Below are positions 33,333 through 41,420 of a stretch of DNA of 64,000 nucleotides, one piece after another (the first letter of the stretch is position 1; the number at the start of each line of letters is the position of its first letter). The notes beneath the pieces are model-generated. The model saw only the letters and a list, made by a program, of their open reading frames with translations. It made no database searches and was not told the DNA's origin. Position numbers and translations under genes: made by a program. Location: positions 4,250,338-4,314,337 of the forward strand of contig WMCF01000056.1 in assembly GCA_009792885.1 (NCBI GenBank), given 5' to 3'. Source of the stretch: Eremophila alpestris peregrina (lineage: Eukaryota > Chordata > Aves > Passeriformes > Alaudidae).

Positions 33333-35301
33333 TCAGCCCGGACCGGCTCGGGCACGCTCCAGCTGTTTGCGCCTCTGGATGTCCCTGTAGGCCTGGATGA
33401 CGCGCGCCCGCTCCTCCTGCAGGATGCGCTGGCGAGCCATCGACATCCCTGGGGACACAGGGGACACCTGGGTCTGGCCCAGGCGAGGCGTCAGGAGGAG
33501 CTGCTTCCGTCCAGCCTGCAGGCAGAGATGGGAGAGCTCAGAGATGAAGGATGAGACACCGGGACTGCACTTCAAGCAGCTGTCACTGGCTCACTGAGGC
33601 CACCGCTGCCCTCCCGGCACCAAGGGGTGGGTGGCATTGTCCCCAGAGTTCACCTGCTGGGCAGGACCCCGTCCCCTGGGTCGTGAGGTGATGGTGGGTG
33701 GCTGTGTCACCACTTCTCCAAATGCCACCGTGTCTGCAAGTGAAGCCAGGGTCAGTGGGAGACCCTCAGGATGTCCAGTCCAGCTCCCCCCACCCCTCCA
33801 TGTGCTGCCCCCAGGGCTGGGGGGGGTCACCTCAGCCCCCCCCACTCCATTCCCACCTTGGAACAGGCTTTTCTCCAGCATATCCTCCTTCTTCTCCTCC
33901 TTTTTCATCCGAGCTTTTTCCAGCTTCCTTTTCTGAAATCTGAAGAGCCACATTACAGCTGCGGCTCAGGAGTTGACAGGGAGCAAGGAATGAGTCCCTA
34001 CCCCATTGAAGCCCCCCAAATCCCACAGCTTTTCCCCCAGGAGGGTAAAGCAGGCTCGTGGCTGCTCCCAGACATCCATCCCCATGGAAAGGGGGCCCAC
34101 TGCACCCCACCTGCACCCCCAACCACTACCAACACCAGACCTGCCCTGAAGAACTGGGCAAGGGGACAGTCCACAGGCATGGGCTGGCCTCATCCCACCC
34201 CCATGGCCTTATTCTCACTCTTTTTTCCTTTTGGACTTCTCTGGAGCTGTCCCCTCCTTCTCAGGCTCCCTCTGGAGCTGGTTCTCGGCCAGGAAGAGGA
34301 CGTGCTGCACCTCCTGCTCCATGCGGCAGATGTAGGAACGCTCCGACTCCCCCTTGCCCCTCCGGAACCTGGGCACGGGGATGTCCCCCCCCGGGGCCTT
34401 GGGGCCCTTGGGCTTCTGCTGCTGCTTCTCCTCTAGGGGAAACGGGTGACATTTCTGCAGCGGTGACACCACGGGGGTCCCTCCAGCTGGCATCACCAGA
34501 GGGAGGAGGATGTCCCATGGCAGGATCCAGCCATGCTGGCTCCTGGGCCAGGCCCTGGGCCACCTGCTGGGGCCACCTCCGTGTCCCACCTGCCACCCGC
34601 CTTTTCCCAGGGTCGGGGCGCTTCAGGGCCTCACGGCTCCGCATCAGCTCCCGCAGGCGGAACGGGATCTCCTGCTCGTCGGGGTGCTTGGGCTTCATGT
34701 TGTCCTTCCTCTCCTTCCTGGGCAAAAGGAGCACAGTGAGAAGACTCCAGGGAAGCACCAGGACATGGAGGCTGGGACACTGGGACCCAGGCACTTAGAC
34801 AGCGGGACCCAGGCACTCGGACACCGGGACTCAGACACGGCGGGACACCGGGATCCAGGTACGGAAGGATGCTGGGATTTGAGTACGGTGGGAAACTGAG
34901 ACTCAGACATGGCTGGACAACCGGGACCGAGGCATGGGGAGAAATCGGGGTCAGCACGAGCAGACATCGGGACCCGGACACGGGGAGAGATCAGGACGCA
35001 GACGCCGAGAACGGGACCCCCGTCAGGAGACCCGAGACCCCTAGTGGATGCAGGTCCCAAAACGGGAGCGACCCCGATTGAATTCCGCGGGCACTGACCT
35101 TTTGCGCAGCGGGACAGCCGGTCCATGTTCCGATCTCGGTCCCGCCTTCTGTCCCGGTCCCGCTTTCTGTCCCAGACCCGGTCCCAGTCCACGGCGCTGT
35201 TTCGGTCCCGCTCCCGGTCTCTGTCCCTGTTTCGGTCCCGATCCCAGTTGTTGTCGCGGTCCCCGGGCCGGTTTCTGTCCCGGTCCCGGTCTCCGTGCCA
35301 T
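33333..35301 (-). CDS. CCDC137: Coiled-coil domain-containing protein 137
   Basis: Six exons on the minus strand: 35301-35099, 34717-34590, 34432-34219, 33939-33857, 33733-33654, 33515-33333, ending TGA; 296 residues (human 289). The protein is a basic nuclear/nucleolar coiled-coil protein of unclear function. Conserved segments are HPDEQEIPFRLRELMRSREA, IPVPRFRRGKGESERSYICR with MEQEVQHVLFLAENQ, DTVAFGEVVTQPP, and MARQRILQEERARVIQAYR near the end. The reading frame of exon 1 was chosen because only that frame (starting MARRPGPGQKPARG) leaves two bases that join correctly to exon 2. The other two frames are also open but leave the wrong phase. Exon 1 is built on a GGGACC-like repeat and encodes a Gly/Pro/Lys/Arg-rich segment. 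It is head-to-head with OXLD1. Confidence 0.92.
35105..35295. repeat. CGGTCC/CGGGAC low-complexity repeat inside CCDC137 exon 1
   Basis: The + strand reads repeated TCTGTCCCGGTCCCGGTC-like units. All three minus-strand frames stay open, reading Arg-Asp, Gly-Thr or Gly-Pro repeats. Confidence 0.85.
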
Positions 35302-35476
35302 GGTTCCGCCACTCCTCACGTGGCCGTTTCGCCGCCACTTCCGGATCTCTGACCCCGCCCCCTGCTGCTTATTGGTCTGACTTCCCGCAACTCCCGCCTT
35401 GCTGAGCGTTCCGGGCTGCCATTGGCTGACTGAGCTGTCACTCGGGGCGGGGGCGGAGCCAGGGCGCCGCGGCCGG
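35302..35476. promoter_or_regulatory. Bidirectional promoter CCDC137/OXLD1
   Basis: The two start codons are only 175 bp apart in opposite directions. The gap contains CACGTG (35317-35322), an ETS site ACTTCCGG (35337-35344), inverted CCAAT boxes at 35371-35375 and 35421-35425, and a GC box (GGGGGCGGAG, about 35448). It has no TATA box, as is usual for bidirectional CpG promoters. Confidence 0.75.
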
Positions 35477-36295
35477 ATGCTGCTGCGGGGGGCGCGGGGG
35501 CTGGCGGGGGCGCGCCCGGGGGTGAGCGGGGACAGGGGGGCGACGGGGGGACACCAGAGGGGACACGGAGTGATGGGGATGGGGGGGGCACGGGGGAGTC
35601 CTCGAGAGGGGCAAAGAGCTGCTGGGGGTGAGATGTGAGCGAGGACAGGGGGAACAAGGGGGTCCTGAAGGGTGCTGGGGATGGCGGGGGGCTTCCGGGA
35701 TGTGGGGGAGATGAGGGGACAAGGAGGGGATGGGGACTGAGGGGCGTTGGGGGAGACAAGGAGGGGGTGGGGATGTAGCTGAGGGGGGGGGCACAAGGGA
35801 GTGCAGGGAATGAGGTGAGGGGTCGGGACTGGGGGTGTTGGAAGGGGGTGACAGTGGTGGGCAGGGGGTACACTGGGAGCAGGGGGTTCCTGTGGCTGAG
35901 TCAGGGGTCAGCACTGGGGTCTCGGTTCCCTGCAGCCCCCAAACAGCCCCAGAGGGACCTCCCACCCCACCAACACCTGCAGCCCCCGGGAGCGTTCGGA
36001 CACTGCAGCAAAGGGCGGCGGCACCTCAGACACTCCGGGAAGGGACAGCAGGACAGCCACCCCTAACGGCGACACGGGGGACCCTCCTGCAGCACCCCCA
36101 ATGCCCCCCCCGCCCACCCACTGCTGCGGGACCGGCTGCCCCAACTGTGTCTGGGTGGGATACGTGGAGGAGCTGCTGGAGCGGCACCGGGATGGCGGAG
36201 CCCAGGCTCTGGCGGCCGTGGAGCAGCACGTGGAGGACGAGAACATCAAAATGATCCTCCGGATGGAGATCAGGCTGCGTGCCAGGAAGGACTGA
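35477..36295 (+). CDS. OXLD1: Oxidoreductase-like domain-containing protein 1
   Basis: Two exons, 35477-35521 and 35936-36295, give 134 residues (human 147). The first exon supplies a short Arg/Ala/Leu segment (MLLRGARGLAGARPG) that fits a mitochondrial targeting peptide. The middle is a low-complexity Ser/Thr/Pro/Gly linker. The C-terminal oxidoreductase-like domain is clear: PPPPTHCCGTGCPNCVWVGY with its cysteine pairs, then LLERHRDGGAQALAAVEQHV and ENIKMILRMEIRLRARKD. The biochemical role is not established. No canonical AATAAA was found in the 150 bp after the stop. The gene order CCDC137-OXLD1-PDE6G-TSPAN10-NPLOC4 matches human 17q25.3. Confidence 0.93.
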
Positions 36296-37059
36296 GCCTT
36301 CCCTGGGCCCCCTAAACTGGTGGGGGACACCCCTAGGGTGACAGGATCCAGTTATTTATAGTGTTTATTGTGTGCTGAGCATGGGATCCCAGAGGTGTCA
36401 CACGAGGTCACATCACCTCCTGTCTCAGAGGGAGCTGCCCTTGGGGACAGGCAGTGACTCAGGCCTGTCCTGAGCCCCGGATTTCCTGGGAGCTGGATGC
36501 TGTGCTCTCCTCAGCACAGCAAATCCCTGCCAAGGGCAGGCTGGGGTGGCCCCCCAGCCCTCCTCCTCCTCCTCCTCCTGTGCTCCCAGCTGGAATTTAA
36601 GCACCTTGGGGGGATTTTCAGCACCTTGGCCATGCCCTGGTGATGGGAGGGCTGGGGGGCTGTGCCCCACTGGCACCACAAAGCCTCTTAGGGGCCGCCC
36701 CGTGGGGAGGGCTCAGGGGAGGGCAGCGTGTGGCACCCAGCACGTGGGAAGCAGCAGCCTCCTGTCAAGGACACTGGCCCTGTCCCTGGTGTCACATCCT
36801 GCCAGGCTGCTCTCCAAGGTGCCTTTCTGCCTCCATCTTAAATCCCCAGAAACTTGTCCCAAACAGCCCCCCCTCCATCCTAGGTGACTCACAGCCATTG
36901 AGACCCACACAGACCCCCCCACATCATCCCAGGACAAGGACCCCAAGAAGCCACCAAGCCCTCGAGTGTCACTCATTAATGAATCCCAATTAACTGCCAG
37001 GCTCTGCTCTCTACCAGGGAAGTAGGTGGTTCTCCATGGAAAACACTCCTGGATCCCTT
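36296..37059. other. OXLD1-PDE6G intergenic, left part
   Basis: No gene recognised. 36963-37000 is A/T-rich (CATTAATGAATCCCAATTAACTG) and begins the homeodomain-site-rich region that leads to PDE6G. Confidence 0.4.
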
Positions 37060-37980
37060 TAATCCTATTTGTTGGAGCCCAACTAATTGCAGTTAGTGGC
37101 AGGGGCTGAAGTTCAATTAAAGTGTGCTGAGATTATTCTGTTTTTAATTGCTTTAGTGCTGGATTAGGGAAGCTTTGGAGTGACACCAGCCGTGGGCAGG
37201 GGCTGTTAGACCCTCTCTAGCCAGAACCAGTAACCCCACCCAGCCTGGGATGGAGACTGGAATGAGGGTCCTTCTGGGATCAGGGGACAATCTCTTTGGG
37301 AACGGGGATTCCCCCAGAAGAGGAGGCAGGATTCCCTCCACGTGGGCTCCACTGCCCACCCGGCACGGTCAGGGTTAATCCTGACACCTCCTCCCTACCA
37401 GAGCAGGGGAAGGACACCGGATTACCCCTGGGGAAAGAAGGGAGAGAAATAATCCTATTACCCCCGGGCAGGATAAATCTCCCTCCCCGAAAAGCCCCCC
37501 AGAGCATCTCCAGGCTGCGGGACAGAGGGAGTCGGGCAGAGGGAGCCGCTGCGGAATCGGGAATCGCGGGACCCTGTGAGTCAGGGGTTTCCGGGCTGGG
37601 AGGGGACATTTGCTGCTCTTCCTGCATCCAGGAACATCTCCCCGGGTTGGATCCTTGTTCCCAGGGCCGTGTCCAGCTCTGCAGCAGGGCCAAATCCCTC
37701 ATGGCCATCCTAGAGCAGAGCTTGTGCTGCCAAATTCCCACTCCTGGTACCATGGGCCATCCCTCTGCTCCCCCTTCCCAGCCTAGGGTACCCACCACAG
37801 AGGCAAGCCATGGGGGGGTCCTGGCAGTGCCCTGAGGGGTGTCACATCCACGCTGGCTTGGGGGACAAGGGAGGAAGGAGCAGCAGCAGCTCTGGTGGCC
37901 CCTGGGATGCCTTTCCCTGGATTTGGGGATTAATGGCTGAGCTGGGCTGAGTCAGGGTTGTGGGGAGGGGGCTCCATAAA
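37060..37980 (+). promoter_or_regulatory. PDE6G upstream region with six CRX/OTX-type sites, NRL-like site and TATA-like box
   Basis: TAATCC or its complement GGATTA occurs at 37060-37065, 37161-37166, 37376-37381, 37419-37424, 37450-37455 and 37927-37932. GCTGAGTCAG (37946-37955) resembles an NRL/MAF half-palindrome, and CATAAA (37975-37980) is TATA-like. CRX and NRL are the known activators of rod genes, including PDE6 subunits. That these sites drive PDE6G is inferred from position. Confidence 0.6.
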
Positions 37981-38142
37981 GCCCCTCAGGGACTGGGTGG
38001 GCACAGGGTGGGAGGAGAAGCTGGTGCCCCCCATTTCCTTCCAGAGGGTGTGAGGAGCCGTCCCGTGCCAGTGCCACACCTGCAGGGAGGGCAGTGAGCC
38101 GCAGGGAACGCCGTGAGCAGGGGCTGCCAGCCCCCCACTGCC

Positions 38143-38568
38143 ATCAGCCTGGAGCCCCCCAAGCTGGAGGTCAAATCGGCCACGAGGGTGACCGGGGGTC
38201 CCGCCACCCCCCGCAAGGGACCCCCCAAGTTCAAGCAGAGGCAGACGAGGCAGTTCAAGAGCAAACCCCCCAAAAAGGGGGTGCAGGGGTGAGTGGGGAA
38301 GGGTCCTGGGGTGGGGGGGGCCCTGCCTGGGGTCAGCCTGGACAATCCCTCTTTCCTTGCAGGTTCGGTGACGACATCCCAGGCATGGAGGGGTTGGGAA
38401 CAGGTATGGGAATGCCAGCCCTTTGTCAGAGGTGGGGGTCAGGGGCTGAGGGACCTCACACTGCCACAACTTCTGTCCTCTCTCTCCTCAGACATCACTG
38501 TCATCTGTCCCTGGGAAGCCTTCAGCCACCTGGAGCTGCACGAGCTGGCTCAGTATGGAATCATTTAG
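38143..38568 (+). CDS. PDE6G: Rod cGMP phosphodiesterase inhibitory gamma subunit, initiator codon is ATC
   Basis: Three coding exons, 38143-38288, 38363-38403 and 38492-38568, give exactly 87 codons plus TAG, the normal length of rod PDE6 gamma. The subunit holds the PDE6 alpha/beta catalytic core off in darkness and is displaced by transducin in light. Visible parts are the SLEPPKLEVKSATRV start, the proline-rich, strongly basic centre (TPRKGPPKFKQRQTRQFKSK) that binds catalytic subunits and transducin, and the C terminus ending LAQYGII that blocks the catalytic site. Cone PDE6H lacks the LEPPK start, so this is the rod form. Oddity: codon 1 is ATC (38143-38145), not ATG. There is no in-frame ATG back to the TGA at 38095-38097, and the next ATG is in exon 2 of the coding sequence. 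ATTAAA at 38664-38669 is the likely polyadenylation signal. Confidence 0.9.
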
Positions 38569-38663
38569 TATTTGGGCAGGCTCACCAGCCCCATAATGCT
38601 GCGTAGCATAGGTCAAGGCCCCCCTGCTCATGCTGGGGTGGGGCTCAGCTTGGAAAAATGCTC

Positions 38664-38669
38664 ATTAAA
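38664..38669 (+). promoter_or_regulatory. PDE6G polyadenylation signal (ATTAAA)
   Basis: Common ATTAAA variant 95 nt after the PDE6G stop, followed by a GTGTTGTGGG-type downstream element. Confidence 0.7.
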
Positions 38670-38726
38670 CCCAAATGAGAACAGGAGTCAGTGTTGTGGG
38701 CTGGCGAGGAGGGAAAGTGGGGTGGG

Positions 38727-38990
38727 ACGGGCAGGACACAGATGGATTCAAGATTCTGACAAGGTTGATTTGGGGCTGGATCAACACCCCAAACACCCCC
38801 AAATCCCCACACCCACACAGCTGCAATATCCCTGCACACCCTCAGTGGTGCTGATGGCACGGCCAAGACACAGATGGGTTCAAGATTTCCACAAGGTTTA
38901 TTCAGGGCCAAACCTGCATATCCCCTGCCCTCACTCCCACACCCTCACGGCCCTGATATCCCCGAGCACCCTCAGTGCCAGGAGCGCTCC
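38727..38990. repeat. Tandem duplication (about 130-bp unit) at the TSPAN10 3' end
   Basis: 38727-38858 and 38859-38990 align over their length, for example ACACAGATGG(A/G)TTCAAGATT, ACAAGGTT.ATT and ATATCCC.G..CACCCTCAGTG. The right copy contains the TSPAN10 stop codon, last codons and polyadenylation signal; the left copy is decayed and its signal is mutated. Confidence 0.75.
38897..38902 (-). promoter_or_regulatory. TSPAN10 polyadenylation signal
   Basis: TTTATT on + reads AATAAA on minus, only 28 nt after the TSPAN10 stop, predicting a very short 3' UTR. PDE6G and TSPAN10 are convergent and their signals lie about 230 bp apart. Confidence 0.75.
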
Positions 38991-40533
38991 CACGGCCTCC
39001 AGCAGCAGCACGGTGGCGGCCCCGGTGGCGATAGCCCCGGCCTGGCCCCGCAGCCACGCGCCCAGCACGGCCCCGCAGCCCCCCGTGTGCACCACGGCCC
39101 CCGCCGCCGCCGCCCCCAGCCCCAGCACCCCGAACCCGCACTGGGCATTGAGCACGGAGCCGTCCTGCAGCGGGTCCTGGCAGCAGGAGGCCGGCACGCC
39201 GCAGGCCTGAGCCCCCGGGGCGCTGCAGTTGAAGTACCTGTGGGGTGGACACAGAGATGTGGTGTCACATTTGGGGTGCAAGGATGGGGTATTCCACGCC
39301 CCCAGCCACAGAACTGGATGCCAGTTGTGGGTTCCAGCTCATCTCTCTCTTTTCTGGATCGTTCTGGGGCTCCCACCACCCCAAACACGAGTCCCCAGCA
39401 CAGACCCCACAAGGAACAGGGGCTTTTCAGCCCCATGGAGGGGATGGGGTCCCACAAAGGAGGTTCTCAGCCCCATGGAGGGGATGGGGGTCTCACACAG
39501 GAGGTTTTCAGCCCTGTGGTGGCCATAGGCTTCCACACCGAATAGAGTTTTCCACCCCATGGTGGGGATGGGGTCCCCCAGTACACCACCCGGCCCCGAC
39601 TCACGGGTTGCTCTCCCAGTCGCGGTAGGACTCGAGGCCGCAGCACTGGAGGCTCCGCTGCACCTCATCCACCAGGAACTGCAGGTCGGGGTCCTCCTGG
39701 TAGCGCAGCAGGCAGAGGAGCAGCAGGTTCTGCAGTGCGTCCTGCAGCCGCCGGCGTGCCAGGAGCAGCAGCAGCCCCCCCAGCACCTCCAGTCCCCCAA
39801 AAGCCAGCACGGCACCCAGGAAGAAGCGCAGCAGGCAGGGGCTGGCTCGGAAGGTGCCCAGGCAGCCAGCCAGGGACACGGTGCTGGCCCCCAGCCCCGC
39901 CAGCACGAAGAGCAGCATGGGGTCCGAGCCCAGGGACACCCGCCCGGGCAGGGGGCTCTTGGCCAGAAGCCCCCAGACCCCCACAGCCAGGGTCAGCAGC
40001 CCCAGGAGGAGGAAGAGGAGGTTCCAGAGGAAGGCCAGGTAGCGCACACAGTGGCTGAAGAGGCTCAGTTTGGGGGGGTCGGGGTACCACACCCCGGGGT
40101 CCTGCTCGGCCGTGTCGTCATCATCATCGTCATTGAAAGAGGAGTAGGGCAGCTCCACCAGCCTGGATGCCTGCACGATGCAGGAGACAGAAATGTTCCT
40201 CCAGCCCATGTAGCTCGCCCCACAGCCAGACACTGCCACGGGCTCCTGCAGTCCCCCTACTCAGCCTTGCTTAGCCCCAAACCCACCCCTGCTCATCACG
40301 GGGGTCTGCAGGGGAGCACCCCAAAGACTCCGACCCTAAGGGACCCTCAGCTCCATCCCTATGGAGACACCCAGGGATGCAGCACAGAGGCAGCACACTG
40401 CTACCCCGGCTGGGGTGTACGGGTAAGGGGTCCCGTGGGAGACGAGCGGGGATCCCGGGATTACCTGGGGCAGCAGCCGGGTGCCCTCCCCGTGGGACTG
40501 GAACAAGCGGACTCTGCTCAGCGCCATCACCAT
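38931..40533 (-). CDS. TSPAN10: Tetraspanin-10 (oculospanin)
   Basis: Three exons on the minus strand, 40533-40465, 40170-39605 and 39237-38931, give 313 residues (human 355). This is a four-pass membrane protein known from retinal pigment epithelium and pigment cells; TspanC8 members, including Tspan10, escort ADAM10. Membrane segments are visible around CVRYLAFLWNLLFLLLGLL, LLFVLAGLGASTVSLAGCL, LRFFLGAVLAFGGLEVLGG and, in exon 3, IATGAATVLLLEAVGALLAL. The large extracellular loop contains the tetraspanin CCG motif (SLQCCGLESYRDW) and further cysteines (PASCC, AQCGF). A run of six aspartates (NDDDDDD) precedes the first membrane segment. A second ATG two codons in (MALSRV) may be the true start. 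It is divergent from NPLOC4 and convergent with PDE6G. Confidence 0.93.
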
Positions 40534-40563
40534 TACCTCGTGCCCGGACCCGTCACACTCCCA

Positions 40564-40593
40564 TCATGTGAGGGGCCGCGGGCGGGCTTAAAT
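40564..40593 (-). promoter_or_regulatory. TSPAN10 promoter: M-box and TATA-like element
   Basis: TCATGTGA (40564-40571) is the M-box consensus bound by MITF/TFE factors and lies 30 bp upstream of the TSPAN10 ATG. A TATA-like element (ATTTAAG on minus, 40587-40593) lies just beyond. MITF drives pigment-cell and RPE genes, which fits TSPAN10 expression. The M-box would fall at or near the transcription start. Confidence 0.5.
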
Positions 40594-40849
40594 GGGGCTC
40601 TGTGTGCCGCCCTACAGCTGGGCACGATCCCCCTACCCACCCACCCCCACAGCTGGCCCCATTCCCCCCTCTGCTCCACAGCTGGACCCGATCCCTGCCT
40701 CCAACTCCGCGGGGCCCCTCCGAGGGCGCCGGGGAGGGCTGGTTGCGTGCGGAACAAAAGAGCGAGTGTGGCAGCGAGGTGGGACACTTAAATCTGTGGC
40801 ACCGAGGCAGAGTGGGGGACCGTTATGTGGTAGCACCGAGGCAGCATGG

Positions 40850-41420
40850 GGGAGACGACTGGCGGTGACGCCGGGATAGGAACCTTGGTGCGGCGGAACG
40901 CGGGCGCGGGGCGCGGGGCCGGGGGGGGCGGGCGCGAGGGCGGGCCGGTCCCGGGAGGCGGCGGGCCGGGCCGGGAGGAGCCGGGAAGGGCCGGGAAGGG
41001 CCAGGAAGGGCCGGGAGAAGCGGAGCGGGACGGGCCGGACCGGGCCGTGTCTGTGCGGCGCGGCGAGCCCCGGGCCCGCGGGCAGCGCCATGGCCGAGAC
41101 GATCGTGAGTGCGGCCGGGGGAGGGGCGATGAGGCAGCAGATTCCTGTGGGGCCGGGACGGGGCACCGGGCCGGGGGGCTGGCGGCGGGGCCGGCGGTGT
41201 CCGGGCCGGGCAGCCCCCCGAGCGGCGGCGCGGGCGGGCCCCCCGTGGTTTTCCCCGCGGGGGTCGGGGCCGGGAGCCCGCCGTGGCGCTCAGCCGCGGG
41301 CTCGGGGCTCGGGGAGGCAGGAGAAGGGGCTGCTCGCTCCGCTGAGGGACTCCCGTGCCCGGGAGGGAAGTTCGGAGAGCGGAAAGGGGCTCCTGCGGGG
41401 TGACGGCGGGACACGGGCAG
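40850..41420 (+). promoter_or_regulatory. NPLOC4 CpG-island promoter and first exon
   Basis: A dense CpG and GGGCGG-rich block, without a TATA box, surrounds the NPLOC4 start codon at 41090 and extends into intron 1. This is the usual layout for a housekeeping gene. Confidence 0.7.

Noticed and set aside
34695..35312. Arg-Asp repeat protein resembling an SR/RD splicing factor
   Set aside because: This is a wrong-frame reading of CCDC137 exon 1. Its phase does not join exon 2 and it reads through the donor into the intron.
38143..38568. PDE6G as a processed pseudogene
   Set aside because: Introns with proper splice sites are present and every codon after the first is intact, so it is not a retrocopy.
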